From NCBI RefSeq assembly GCF_024753205.1, contig NZ_JANUGZ010000001.1, positions 1,178,001 through 1,242,000 on the forward strand: DNA of 64,000 bases. The letters are read 5' to 3'. This stretch comes from Massilia aurea (GTDB lineage Bacteria; Pseudomonadota; Gammaproteobacteria; Burkholderiales; Burkholderiaceae_D). A program made the translations under genes and the position numbers. Under the pieces are notes generated by a model that ran no database searches, had not been told where the DNA came from, and saw only the letters and a program-made list of their open reading frames with translations. Shown one piece after another: positions 17,864-27,047 of the stretch (its first letter is position 1; every line of letters starts with the position of its first letter).

Positions 17864-19238
17864 TCCCGCCGACTTGGTGCGCCTGAGGTCCGGTGCCGTG
17901 GTTGCGCCAGCGGGCCATGGAAAAACGGAGGTCATAGCCAACGTCGCCGCACTCGGCGTAAGGGCTTTGGTCTTGACCCATACTCACGCCGGCGTGCACG
18001 CGATCCGCTCCCGGATGAAACGTTTGGGCATTCTATCGGGTGCGGTATCAGTCGACACGATTGCAGGATGGTGCATGCGCTATGCTAACGCCTTCCCCAA
18101 AGTGGCTCAGCCGCCCAAAGGGATGCCGAGGAACGATCAGGAATGGGATCAGCTTTACCGCGGAACTATTCTTGCCTTGCGCGAAGTGGTCGCCGCCTCC
18201 TACGACCGGATCCTGATCGATGAATATCAGGACTGTCATGCGCTTCAGCACGAGCTCGCTGTGGTCTTGGCCGAGATTACCCCCACCCTGATCTTTGGCG
18301 ACCCCATGCAGGGCATCTTCGAATTCGCCGGCGCCACGTTGAGCTGGAAGGGCCACATCCACGACGATTTCCCGTTGGCGGGAAGTTTGGACACGCCTCA
18401 TCGCTGGAATGGAAAAAATCCTGATCTGGGGGCTTGGGTTGCGCGAACCCGGGATAAGCTGATCGCCGGCGAGCGCATTGACCTGATGGATGGGCCTATA
18501 GCGTTTAGAGAGGCCGACGACGCCTTCGAAATGGGCCTTCTCTTTGATGGGATCGACAGCCGGAATGGTTCGCAAGCTGCAATTCACTGCCGCAGAGGCG
18601 TGTGCAACCAGCTCGCTCGAGCGTCCAGCGGAGGATTCCAAGCCATCGAGGAAATGGCTGCTAATCGATTACACGCCTTCGCCACGGCATGGGACGCCTC
18701 GCCTGAAAACGGGAATCGTCTCGCCGCCGTCAAGGCTCTGATGGAGGAATGCGTGAACAAAAAGCCTGCGTTGGACGGCACGACTCCCGATCTGGGCGAC
18801 CAAGCCGTCGCGGACGAAATGAACGCGACAGCGAAGACCCTTTCGGAGGGCAACGGCGCGGCCCAACTGCTTCGATTGTTCGCGCTCGCGCGCATGCGTC
18901 CACGGTGGAAGATCTTCCGAGGAGAAATTTGGCGCGATGCCGAGCGCGCAATCGGCGAGGTGGACGCTGGCCGCTGCGAAACCATGACCGAGGCAGCTGG
19001 CGTCGTGCGCCAACGTACGGCAAATTCGGGTCGGCGCCTGCCGACCCGGACGGTTTCGACGCCCCTGCTGTTGAAAGGGTTGGAGTTCGATCATGTGGTG
19101 ATCCCGGACGCGACGCACTTTGCCCGAGAAAATCAAGCCCAAGCCAAACTCTTTTACGTAGCGATTTCTCGCGCGACGAGGTCGCTCACCATCGCCTCGT
19201 CCAGTCGCTTCTTACAGTTCCCCAAACCTACGATTTGA
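17856..19238 (+). CDS. gajB: Gabija GajB-like UvrD-type superfamily 1 helicase
   Basis: The 460-residue product shows SF1 helicase motifs in order: I APAGHGKTE (about 16-24), II DEYQD (about 121-125), III GDPMQGIFEF (about 148), V LLKGLEFDHVVI (about 404) and VI FYVAISRATRSL (about 432). It is slightly shorter than the roughly 494 residues of the reference GajB. The ATG lies inside the end of gajA (8-nt overlap) with GAGGAG upstream, so translation is probably coupled. In Gabija the GajB subunit binds the GajA tetramer and senses or processes DNA ends. Convergent with the XRE gene, 18 bp apart. Confidence 0.83.
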   Translation: MPNPADLVRLRSGAVVAPAGHGKTEVIANVAALGVRALVLTHTHAGVHAIRSRMKRLGILSGAVSVDTIAGWCMRYANAFPKVAQPPKGMPRNDQEWDQLYRGTILALREVVAASYDRILIDEYQDCHALQHELAVVLAEITPTLIFGDPMQGIFEFAGATLSWKGHIHDDFPLAGSLDTPHRWNGKNPDLGAWVARTRDKLIAGERIDLMDGPIAFREADDAFEMGLLFDGIDSRNGSQAAIHCRRGVCNQLARASSGGFQAIEEMAANRLHAFATAWDASPENGNRLAAVKALMEECVNKKPALDGTTPDLGDQAVADEMNATAKTLSEGNGAAQLLRLFALARMRPRWKIFRGEIWRDAERAIGEVDAGRCETMTEAAGVVRQRTANSGRRLPTRTVSTPLLLKGLEFDHVVIPDATHFARENQAQAKLFYVAISRATRSLTIASSSRFLQFPKPTI

Positions 19239-19256
19239 CGCCTTGGGAGCCATTAG

Positions 19257-19493
19257 CTACGTCATGCCAAGCGCCACCCTCTCCTCAGTCAACTGGATTA
19301 ACCGGGCTGGTGGAACGTGCAAGGCAGTCGCTAATTTGAAGAGCACACGTATAGTTGGCTGCCTCTCTCCCCGCTCCATCAAACTTACAAACGTACGATC
19401 AATGTCTGCTGCGAGTGCAAGTTGTTCTTGAGTAAGGCCAGCGTCCTTTCGAACCGTACGCAATACTTTTCCGAACGCAAAACCTGGGTCCAA
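19257..19493 (-). CDS. Small XRE-family DNA-binding protein
   Basis: A 78-residue single-domain Cro/CI-type regulator. The helix-turn-helix is clear at about residues 8-62 (LRTVRKDAGLTQEQLALAAD, then IDRTFVSLMERGERQPTI). The start is a TTG with a run of five G eight nt upstream. It is divergent from the unknown 451-aa gene at 19586, and the 92-bp region between them holds two inverted repeats, so it probably represses that gene and itself. It is also convergent with gajB, so a link to the Gabija pair is possible but less likely from the layout. Confidence 0.85.
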   Translation of the reverse strand: MDPGFAFGKVLRTVRKDAGLTQEQLALAADIDRTFVSLMERGERQPTIRVLFKLATALHVPPARLIQLTEERVALGMT

Positions 19494-19497
19494 AAGA

Positions 19498-19576
19498 TTT
19501 CCCCCTATATTGAAGGGAAATCATGGCTCTGCGTTATCATGGAGTCTTCGGACTATAGTCATCATCTGCGCAGATG
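19498..19576. promoter_or_regulatory. Divergent promoter region with two inverted repeats
   Basis: Between the XRE gene (start 19493, minus) and the 451-aa gene (start 19586, plus) there are two candidate operators: TTTCCC-N11-GGGAAA at 19498-19520 and the perfect 14-bp palindrome CATCTGCGCAGATG at 19563-19576. The second is only 9 bp from the start codon at 19586. Confidence 0.45.
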
Positions 19577-19585
19577 TAGGTAGTG

Positions 19586-20941
19586 ATGCTTAGCGTCATG
19601 CTAGCTTTCGACGATGTTTTCTGGTCCGACAATTTGTTCAGGGCCCTTATCCGAAAAATGACTAGAAATCGCGCTTCCTTTTTGTGCCTCCTGACCGACA
19701 GCGAGATCGCAAACAGTTTTTGTTTGAGGTATTGGGCAAGATCGCCGACTGGGAAATGGGCTGAGTCATTCCAAACCCTGCTGTCAGATTCAGGACTCAG
19801 CAAGGGGGAGATGGTTGACATGCTGAAATCGGCATGCCGGTTGCACTTTCCTCGCGTATGCTGTGGAAGCTGCAGAGGCCAGATCTCAGTGATGACTCGT
19901 AGCGAGTACTCATCACTAATTCGAAAAATTCACAAGTTCGGTGAACTTTGGCCTCCGCCATTGTGCAGTTTCTGCTCTGCAGCTGCTCTCGCGCCCAAAC
20001 AAGATAACGGTCCAGTCATCCTGACGAATCACCGGGATCGTGTAGCAAACGCACTGAGGCGTTTGCACGAAAAAGCCAAACCGGTGGACTACGCGGAGTT
20101 GAGCTTCTTACAGTCATGTCTCCTGTATGCTGCGTTGCTTGCTGCGAATCTAGCGCCGGGCCAAAGCGTCGTGCCGCCGTTGGAGATGCAAATGGACGAA
20201 CTCGCTCCGACTCCAGAGCTAGCAAACGAAATCTATGGTCGGCTTTGCACCGACGGAATCTTCATACCTGCCCTGTCTTCTGACCTTGATGCGTTTAGTC
20301 TGGATCGTGATACCGATGCCGTAACGATTGACATCCGTGCAGGAGCATGGACCCTTGCAAGCGATGTCTCAGGGAGATCGATAGATGAAATTCTTACGCT
20401 ATTATTTCGTAGGTTGGATCGACCTGAGCCAAAGGCGGTCGAGGTACTGTGGTATTTGGTAGCAGAAGACGAATGCAGGCGATACTTCGTCAGCCAGTGG
20501 CAACGCTACAGATTCGCTCATCCTGGCATCTACTCTGCCAAAGTCTCTGGCGCTATCCAGCACTATTTAGACAAATGCTCGATTGGTGAGATGTGGAACG
20601 TCGTCTACTATTCAGTGAAGAACCTCGCAGCATTGACACAGGAGGGTAAGCATACGCCGCAGCACATCTACAACATGCTACCCGGAGGCATTCGCCGCTC
20701 TGTCGACTACCGACTCGCAAATGGCCAGTCGATTTGGCCTTGGCATAGACCATCCCCGAGAGAGGCGTCGTGGTTAACTAACATTCTTCTTGATACGATT
20801 CTTAAAGCTGGTGACGTCTGCTTCAAGAAGTTGAAGGGGCGTGATGTCGTCAAGTACGTCGAGTACTTGATTACGAAACCGATAGACTGTGCTGCTGCAA
20901 CGTGGTTTGCTACTTCTCCACCTGGTGAATGTTCAGACTAA
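19586..20941 (+). CDS. Unknown 451-aa protein with a CxxC...CxxC zinc-ribbon-like segment
   Basis: I do not recognise this protein. It is cytoplasmic by appearance (no signal peptide or clear membrane helix). Residues about 90-132 contain CCGSC...LCSFC, two CxxC pairs about 30 residues apart, suggesting a zinc ribbon. The rest is mixed alpha/beta with many Trp and Tyr, for example DECRRYFVSQWQRYRFAHPG and MWNVVYYSVKNLAALTQEGK. The start is uncertain: GTG 19583, ATG 19586 or ATG 19598, and no strong ribosome binding site is visible. Its divergent XRE partner, its place between a Gabija-like pair and an integrated element, and its lower GC all suggest accessory DNA. A defence or toxin role is a guess from context only. 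Confidence 0.75.
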   Translation: MLSVMLAFDDVFWSDNLFRALIRKMTRNRASFLCLLTDSEIANSFCLRYWARSPTGKWAESFQTLLSDSGLSKGEMVDMLKSACRLHFPRVCCGSCRGQISVMTRSEYSSLIRKIHKFGELWPPPLCSFCSAAALAPKQDNGPVILTNHRDRVANALRRLHEKAKPVDYAELSFLQSCLLYAALLAANLAPGQSVVPPLEMQMDELAPTPELANEIYGRLCTDGIFIPALSSDLDAFSLDRDTDAVTIDIRAGAWTLASDVSGRSIDEILTLLFRRLDRPEPKAVEVLWYLVAEDECRRYFVSQWQRYRFAHPGIYSAKVSGAIQHYLDKCSIGEMWNVVYYSVKNLAALTQEGKHTPQHIYNMLPGGIRRSVDYRLANGQSIWPWHRPSPREASWLTNILLDTILKAGDVCFKKLKGRDVVKYVEYLITKPIDCAAATWFATSPPGECSD

Positions 20942-21074
20942 TTGCCGAGATACCATCCCATAGTAAATCTTAGTGATGGACAAAACCATGACAGGTGGCG
21001 CGCACGGCCTCAAACTATAAAACTAACCTGCGTGACTCGCACCGACGACGCCTTCGCTCAAGCAGTAACCGATT

Positions 21075-22223
21075 TCAGAACAAGTTTAGCTGCCCCGCTG
21101 CCGTTGCGCGGCCTGTACCTGCTGACGCCGGCACGATCAGCGGCCGACGAAACTGTGTCGTATCAAGACGTTCAAAACGACTACCAAGCTTACCAAGGCC
21201 GAGCGGCTCAACGGTCTTGGTAAAGCGTTGACGGATCAGGTCTGCCCACACCCCTTCGCCATGCATGCGCTTGGAAAAATCGCTGTCGTAATCCTTCCCT
21301 CCGCGCATCTCGCGCACACGGTTCATTACACGCTGAGCACGCTCCGGGAAGTGGGCCTCCAGCCATTGTTGGAACAACGGATTGACCTCGAAAGGCAGTC
21401 GCAGCACGACATAATGCGCGCTCACAGCGCCCGCGTCACGCGCCGCTGTAAGAATTTTTTCGATCTCTGGTTCGGTAACGAAGGGAATGATCGGTGCCAC
21501 ACTGACACTAACAGGAATACCGGCCTCCGTTAGCGTTCGGATCGCGCGCAACCGTCGCGCAGGCGCCGAGGCACGCGGCTCCAAGGTACGCGAGATCTCG
21601 GAGTCGAGCGTGGTGATGGTAATCGCGGCGCAGGCAAGACCCATCTCAGCCATAGGCGCCAAGATGTCAATGTCGCGCTCGATTAAAGCCGATTTAGTGA
21701 TCATAGCAATCGGGTGACGGCACTCGCTTAGCACCTCGAGCACTTGGCGCGTCAGGCGCTTGTCGCGTTCGCATGGCTGATAGGCGTCCGTGTTTACGCC
21801 GATGGCAATATTCTCTGGCACGTATCCGGGCCGCGCTAACTCTTGGCGCAGTAGTTCGGCCGCGTTCACCTTAGCGAAGATGCGACTTTCGAAATCGAGT
21901 CCAGGCGACAAGCCGAGATAACTGTGTGACGGCCTGGCAAAGCAATATATGCAGCCGTGTTCACAGCCCCTATATGGATTGAGAGACACGTTGAAGGGGA
22001 TGTCGGGCGAAGAATTGCGGCTGAGGATGCTTTTGGCAACTTCGTCCGACACAACGGTTTTTCTCTGGTACTCATCAGAGAAGTGATCAGGCTCCGCATC
22101 CCACCCGTCGCAGGTGCGCTCTCGCGTTCTGGCCTCAAAACGCCCTTGCACATTGCTCGTTGCCCCTCGTCCTTTCAGCACATGTATCCGTTGCTGTCGA
22201 ACCTCAGTGAAGTCTGAATTCAT
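21075..22223 (-). CDS. PA0069-family radical SAM protein (SplB-like), complete copy
   Basis: The 382-residue protein begins at an ATG at 22223. It has the family N-terminus (KGRGATSNVQGRFE), the core SLNPYRGCEHGCIYCFARPSH with the CxxxCxxC cluster ligands at about residues 85-93, and GVNTDAYQPCERD typical of SplB-related proteins. The enzyme activity of this family is not known to me; homology to spore photoproduct lyase and SOS control in other bacteria suggest a DNA-damage role. A LexA box sits 16 bp upstream of the start. The part after CEHG may be the resident chromosomal gene and the part before it supplied by the recombinase element (see 28491-28811). An in-frame extension to 22367 is rejected because the LexA box and promoter lie inside it. 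Confidence 0.9.
   Translation of the reverse strand: MNSDFTEVRQQRIHVLKGRGATSNVQGRFEARTRERTCDGWDAEPDHFSDEYQRKTVVSDEVAKSILSRNSSPDIPFNVSLNPYRGCEHGCIYCFARPSHSYLGLSPGLDFESRIFAKVNAAELLRQELARPGYVPENIAIGVNTDAYQPCERDKRLTRQVLEVLSECRHPIAMITKSALIERDIDILAPMAEMGLACAAITITTLDSEISRTLEPRASAPARRLRAIRTLTEAGIPVSVSVAPIIPFVTEPEIEKILTAARDAGAVSAHYVVLRLPFEVNPLFQQWLEAHFPERAQRVMNRVREMRGGKDYDSDFSKRMHGEGVWADLIRQRFTKTVEPLGLGKLGSRFERLDTTQFRRPLIVPASAGTGRATAAGQLNLF
21955..21962. other. Putative left attachment core of the recombinase element
   Basis: CCGTGTTC sits in the codons for C-E-H-G of the radical SAM motif. The same 8 bases occur at 28498-28505 in the truncated copy, at the same codon position, and sequence similarity on the left side stops there. 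I infer the crossover lies in or next to this octamer. Confidence 0.5.
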
Positions 22224-22239
22224 AGCGCCCGCCCAGGTT

Positions 22240-22259
22240 AACTGTATATTTATACAGTA
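22240..22259 (-). promoter_or_regulatory. LexA (SOS) box of the complete radical SAM gene
   Basis: AACTGTATATTTATACAGTA matches CTGT-N8-ACAG with an AT-rich spacer. On the minus strand it contains TATAAA, a likely -10, so LexA would cover the promoter. It lies 16 bp upstream of the start codon at 22223. The next 198 bp to 22457 hold no gene. Confidence 0.8.
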
Positions 22260-22457
22260 TTCACCTCTAGTGTAACAACCGATGCTGGCGAGTGCAACCG
22301 CTGTGCGCATCGTCGCGAACTTGCGACGCCACACGTCAAAAGTCAGCGCTACTTGGCAACCAGACATCAGAAGCAGAGCCCCACCTTTGACAAGGCTTAT
22401 TGCGAATTCGAAAACTTATACGTTAACTCTCCTGCTGGACAGGCCCATGCGATAGGC

Positions 22458-22934
22458 TTAATGCGCCTTTGGCACGAGCTGAATCACGTCGCGACATTTG
22501 GCAAGCTCTCTACGAAGCTGCGCAACAGTATTACGCTCACGCTTCGCTTCAGCTTCTGCTTTCACACGGGCTTGGAAGTGTACCGCCGCCTCAACTTGAT
22601 ATTTTTTTACCTGGGCGGTCAATTCAGCTTTGTCGAAACGGAGACGATCAGTTAGTTCCGTAAGGGTTGTCGGCAAGGCCGACTTACCGCTTTTTGCTTG
22701 CTTGACCAGTTCACGCACCCTCGGGTAACGACATCCCTGCTCCAAGGCAATCAAGGTGCGTGCGCGCCCTGCTTCCATAGCAACATTCGAAATGTTGATT
22801 TTGAGAGCGCCTCTTTCTTTTTGCAACTTAAGCGTCTTATGCTTTGGATTGCCGTCCAGCAACCTTTGGATTGCATCTAGAAAATCCCGCTCAATAGGAT
22901 CGTCCACCGGCGCTTCGGGTTTCAGCTTAGGCAT
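22458..22934 (-). CDS. Small coiled-coil protein of the recombinase operon (TnpC-like)
   Basis: The 158-residue last gene of the operon overlaps the preceding recombinase by 8 nt. The first part (about residues 40-80, LKINISNVAMEAGRARTLI) could be a helix-turn-helix; the C-terminal 60 residues are a charged coiled coil (VKAEAEAKRERNTVAQLRRE). Size, position and shape fit the small TnpC-type accessory protein that follows the recombinase genes in Tn554-like elements (TnpC of Tn554 is about 125 residues and affects integration orientation and frequency). Sequence identity to TnpC itself cannot be judged here. Confidence 0.7.
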   Translation of the reverse strand: MPKLKPEAPVDDPIERDFLDAIQRLLDGNPKHKTLKLQKERGALKINISNVAMEAGRARTLIALEQGCRYPRVRELVKQAKSGKSALPTTLTELTDRLRFDKAELTAQVKKYQVEAAVHFQARVKAEAEAKRERNTVAQLRRELAKCRDVIQLVPKAH

Positions 22935-25128
22935 ATTCTTGCTCCAAAGACAATCGGACCTGTGCGTCTAGCTTTTCCATGTCGGCCCCGAATTTTTTAA
23001 GGATGTTTCTTGCTTGCTCCGCACGAAACCGGATTTCCCTAAAATATCCTTGTTTAATCTCAGCTACAGAAGCTGCTTTTATCGTCACTTCGCTGGTCAC
23101 ATAACGTTCGGACCAGAACGGCTCATGGCTTTTATCCATAACCGCGCAGGCACAGCCAGCACACAGGCTTGGCTCACGTGTTGCGCTATTTGGCTCCTTC
23201 CGTAACCACACTGGGGTTCTCGCTGTGTCATGACATCGCATTTCACTGGTTCGGGTGGGGCAGCAAGTCGCATGCGCGGAAAAAAACATCTGCAGATCGT
23301 GTGAGTCCGCCCACTCGGCAGTGCTTTTCCATTTTTCGGATGTAGAGAGCTCACCCACTGTCGCGCGCAGTCGGGCCATTTCCTGCTCCAACTGTTCACC
23401 CATACGTCCGGCAAGCAGTGTTTTCCCTGTCAGCGACTCGAATAGCATGAGATTTCGCTTTTGAAGAGATATCGAGTCAAGAGCCTCAATCAGGAGCGGG
23501 TTGCGCCCAATATAGCCTCCCTCTGTCATCGCCAGACTCAAATGGTGGAACTGCATCTGAATAACTGGTAAAAGTCGGGGATCGCAGGCCAAAGTGAACT
23601 GTGCCCAAGTTTTACGCAGCATGTGCGTGCTAAATATACTTCCCTTGCTTTCGCGCCAAGGTATCAAATCGTTGTCTTCCGATTTATGCTTGCTCTCGTC
23701 AGGCAACCTCGAAAGGTCAATCCAACGTTCAATAAAGCGTTTTATAGTAACATTCAACGTGTCATTAGACATCGCTCGGAGTGACGTGGATGCAAGGGGA
23801 AGAAGCTTACCCATTCCCTTCGAGAGAAATAAATACTCACTCTGTGTGTTTGTACGCCAAGGCTCATAAATCTTATTAAGTATGTAGAGCGCACGAACGG
23901 CAAGCGGCATCTGGACACTACCTCCTGGTCTCATGCCAAGAACCCAGTCAACTTCCCGAGGCAATCCATCATCAGTTTTTGAAAGTACTGAGCGAAGGAC
24001 GAACCATTCGTACAAACCGGTGGGACTTTTTTCCAAGCGGACATCTCTAGGCAGACCTGTCTCGCTATCAATCCCCGCCTTAATGCCAAGCAATTCGGAT
24101 ATTCGCATGCCTGAGGTCGACTGAATTACGATTGCAGCTGCATCCCGAACGGATTCCCACAATTCTCTCACCCTCTCCATTTTTCTGGCTGAACGCTCGG
24201 ATGTGGCATTGTACTTAACGTCAAGCGACTCATGCCATGGATTTTCTTCGCCTGTCGGTGTGCCGAACTGAAAGTTATCCAAGAATTTTTTGGCACGACG
24301 CAAGCGCGAACTTTTACCCTCCCCGGCCTTGCACATCGAGATATACTCCCCTCTCTCTATTGGCACGACAACGCCTGCAGAAGGATCTCGTACTACATCC
24401 AAAAGCTTGATAACATCGTCGGCAGGGGTCTCAAGAAACCACGCTGCTTTATTCAGCAAAGGAATTGCTACTTCATCGGGGATCGGTTTAATCCAACCTT
24501 GCGCTTTCGTAGCAATTTCCTTTGCGACCGCATGCGTTCCCTTTCCTTCGAAAGGATGATTAGATAACGACTTAACCCCCATTTTCTCAAGTGCAGATCG
24601 CTGATCCCATAAGCGCATGAGTGGCGCCAGTGCTCTGATAGCAGTACTTACACTAATCTCTTCATCGCTACAATGACGAATCATGAAATGATATAACTCT
24701 TCAATGTACTGCTGGATTACAGACGGAGTTAATTCACTTGGGGAGTGATACCCGCGTTCGCTCATCCAAGAAAGTATCCACTTAAACTCATGTCGCAAGC
24801 CCGGTGCTGATCCAGGAGCAGGTGCGCGCCCTTTCACCGGCAGCACGAAAAGAGTAAGCGTCAATATCTTGGCCCATCGAATTCGTTCTACATGTTGCTG
24901 ATCGGTCAACCGGCTTCCATCTAATAGCTCAATTTCCCAATTTAGATTGCTGTCGCCCTTCCTTGCGCCAGGTGTGGGATTAATGAATGACCACACCACA
25001 TCCTTAAATTGGCTATTAGAACTTATACAATAGAGGCCGAGTTCCTCGTCATTCAATTCGTAAATTTTCTTCTTTTTGGGCGCCGGAGCAGAAAGCCCCA
25101 AGTAGCGTGTATTGGACATCTTACTCAT
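22927..25128 (-). CDS. Large tyrosine recombinase with Cys-rich C-terminus (third of operon)
   Basis: The 733-residue protein carries a full tyrosine-recombinase catalytic set: Arg in SGMRISELLGI (about 340), HxxR in HMLRKTWAQF (about 504), and His plus Tyr in FHHLSLAMTEGGYIG (Tyr about 538). The roughly 330 residues before it include SAM-like core-binding sequence. After the catalytic part there is a segment with CC...C and LCAGCACAV plus histidines (about 625-675), a likely zinc-binding tail. Start and stop overlap the neighbouring genes by 4 and 8 nt, indicating one coupled operon. Probably acts with the other two recombinases in excision and integration. Confidence 0.85.
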   Translation of the reverse strand: MSKMSNTRYLGLSAPAPKKKKIYELNDEELGLYCISSNSQFKDVVWSFINPTPGARKGDSNLNWEIELLDGSRLTDQQHVERIRWAKILTLTLFVLPVKGRAPAPGSAPGLRHEFKWILSWMSERGYHSPSELTPSVIQQYIEELYHFMIRHCSDEEISVSTAIRALAPLMRLWDQRSALEKMGVKSLSNHPFEGKGTHAVAKEIATKAQGWIKPIPDEVAIPLLNKAAWFLETPADDVIKLLDVVRDPSAGVVVPIERGEYISMCKAGEGKSSRLRRAKKFLDNFQFGTPTGEENPWHESLDVKYNATSERSARKMERVRELWESVRDAAAIVIQSTSGMRISELLGIKAGIDSETGLPRDVRLEKSPTGLYEWFVLRSVLSKTDDGLPREVDWVLGMRPGGSVQMPLAVRALYILNKIYEPWRTNTQSEYLFLSKGMGKLLPLASTSLRAMSNDTLNVTIKRFIERWIDLSRLPDESKHKSEDNDLIPWRESKGSIFSTHMLRKTWAQFTLACDPRLLPVIQMQFHHLSLAMTEGGYIGRNPLLIEALDSISLQKRNLMLFESLTGKTLLAGRMGEQLEQEMARLRATVGELSTSEKWKSTAEWADSHDLQMFFSAHATCCPTRTSEMRCHDTARTPVWLRKEPNSATREPSLCAGCACAVMDKSHEPFWSERYVTSEVTIKAASVAEIKQGYFREIRFRAEQARNILKKFGADMEKLDAQVRLSLEQEYA

Positions 25129-27047
25129 CCGACATTAGGAAGTTTGATGGAAAATTTCCGCGATTCCGCTAACACATCGGGCGGCACCAAAGCTAATAAT
25201 GCCCTTAGATCCGTAAGTACAGGCACCCAACGTTCAAACCAAGTTTTTGTACTCATCACTGACTGACTCTTGTAAATAGCGACTTCAAGTGCGAAATAGT
25301 ATCCGACACTCACAACTTCGTTTGGAAATGCCGCAGCCATTGGGCAGGCGGGACATCCACCGTAATCCTTACACAGCTTTCCCGGTTGCTGGTTCGGACG
25401 GGGGGAGTCAAATGGATCTAAGCACAGGAAGCCTGGCGTCGCTGCCCCCTTTTCCTGTCGTGGCTGCAGTCGTCGGGGATCGATCGTTCCCTGAGTTTCA
25501 ATCCAACGCTCGCGTAGCAGTATGATTTGACCAATTTTTTCCCTATAGCGCTTTTTGACGGCGCTGCTAGTGTAATGCGTCCAAGTGGTCACAGGATTTT
25601 TATGGTTGCCAACCCGCTGCGCGGCTTCGAGACTGCCATCTATAAACTGCACTAAACTAAGAATTGTTGGGCGCAATTGCCTTAACGTAAATGAGGAAAG
25701 TTTGTTGTCACTAATAAAGCCTTTGAGAGCCCACTTCCATACACTGCTTCCACCACGTCCCACTTCTTCGCCAAGGCACTTAGGCCGTTTTTTGCCTACC
25801 TGTTGAACACATAAAAACAAATAGCCAATGTTACTTGGGTCCGCAGCTGCTCGGATACGCTCGGTAATTTTTTTCAGGCACGTTAACAACCGATGAAGAC
25901 TCAAATTAGAAGAAACCGAACTTCCTGGGTCGATTCGGCAAACAGGGTCCCGTTTCGCGCGAGCTTTAGTTCCCCAAATTTCAATCACAGGAGTACCTGC
26001 GCGATCTTTGTCGATATCGACATCGTTCCAACTCAGCTTCAAGACTGTCTCCGGGTTGAAGACCGTTGCAATAGTAAGTAGCAACACAAACGGGGCCAAA
26101 TCACGTCCTGTTGGAGAAAAATACGAGCAAACTTCCCGCTGCCCGTGTATATGCTTTACCGCATAGCCTAATGGAGAATTATCAGCCATTATGTCCTCTA
26201 GATCTGGAATGAGATCTGAATAAGCCGAATCTAACGCCGCCAGACAGACAGACAAGTCGCTATAGTCGTTTCGGTTTCCTGACTTAACCCGAGTAGGATC
26301 AAGCAATTTTGCGCGACCTTCGATTAGTAGCTGTTCCCCAAGAGCTCGGCGCGCCTCAATCTCTAGGATTTCTTTTTCGGCAGCTTGCAGAATCGATACG
26401 ATCGCTTCAAGATCGAGAACCTCCGTTGGCTGTGACTTAGCGCCTGCCCCCGTCGGACCAGCTGGTATCCTCTCGACTATATGTCGTGCGTTTATAACCC
26501 AAGCGCCGGAGTCGAGTGCACCCAATACTGACCTTAACGCGTCTAATAACGAACTCACTGTTGCTGGGTGCAATGGCTTGCCCTTTGCACTCACCCTTCG
26601 CAGCAAATGTTCTTTAAATCCCACCAATATTTCATCGTCTACATCTTCGGGTGTAAGCATGACATGCCAACACTCCCTTAGATACTTGAAGAATCCGCGC
26701 CTCAGTACTCCTACAACTCCTGACCGCGTATTTTTCTTACAATGCACGCCCCATGCTAGGATTGCCTCTGTAAATATCGGCTGAAGTTTGGGGAATTCCA
26801 GAAGGAACCCAAGGTCGATCTTATGTGGCTCTCCTCCTTCTGGCTGCGGGAAAATTGCGCCAAAGGTCAATTCTCCGGTATTTTGATCAACCCAGTGATC
26901 GGCTCTAGCCTTAACTATCGACTTTATCGTTGAATTTTGTTCGTTCTTTGCTTGAACCTGCGCGGCCACAATAGCTGCTGACGAGGGCTTTTTACGGCTC
27001 CCCGACATCCCAGTAGACTGAGTTATTTGATTAGCTTTTGTATTCAC
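25125..27047 (-). CDS. Tyrosine recombinase-like protein lacking canonical catalytic residues (second of operon)
   Basis: The 640-residue protein has the recombinase fold signature but an altered active site. Where active enzymes have TGxR-xxE-L it reads ATVFNPETVLKLSW (about residues 328-341), so the first Arg is replaced by Asn. The HxxR box reads RQLRPT. The end keeps GNHKNPVTTWTHYTS, with a His and the nucleophile-position Tyr. A Cys-containing tail follows (LCKDYGGCPACP). It is thus probably impaired in catalysis alone and may be structural, like a TnpB-type partner (TnpB of Tn554 is about 630 residues). It overlaps its neighbours by 4 nt on each side. Confidence 0.83.
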   Translation of the reverse strand: MNTKANQITQSTGMSGSRKKPSSAAIVAAQVQAKNEQNSTIKSIVKARADHWVDQNTGELTFGAIFPQPEGGEPHKIDLGFLLEFPKLQPIFTEAILAWGVHCKKNTRSGVVGVLRRGFFKYLRECWHVMLTPEDVDDEILVGFKEHLLRRVSAKGKPLHPATVSSLLDALRSVLGALDSGAWVINARHIVERIPAGPTGAGAKSQPTEVLDLEAIVSILQAAEKEILEIEARRALGEQLLIEGRAKLLDPTRVKSGNRNDYSDLSVCLAALDSAYSDLIPDLEDIMADNSPLGYAVKHIHGQREVCSYFSPTGRDLAPFVLLLTIATVFNPETVLKLSWNDVDIDKDRAGTPVIEIWGTKARAKRDPVCRIDPGSSVSSNLSLHRLLTCLKKITERIRAAADPSNIGYLFLCVQQVGKKRPKCLGEEVGRGGSSVWKWALKGFISDNKLSSFTLRQLRPTILSLVQFIDGSLEAAQRVGNHKNPVTTWTHYTSSAVKKRYREKIGQIILLRERWIETQGTIDPRRLQPRQEKGAATPGFLCLDPFDSPRPNQQPGKLCKDYGGCPACPMAAAFPNEVVSVGYYFALEVAIYKSQSVMSTKTWFERWVPVLTDLRALLALVPPDVLAESRKFSIKLPNVG

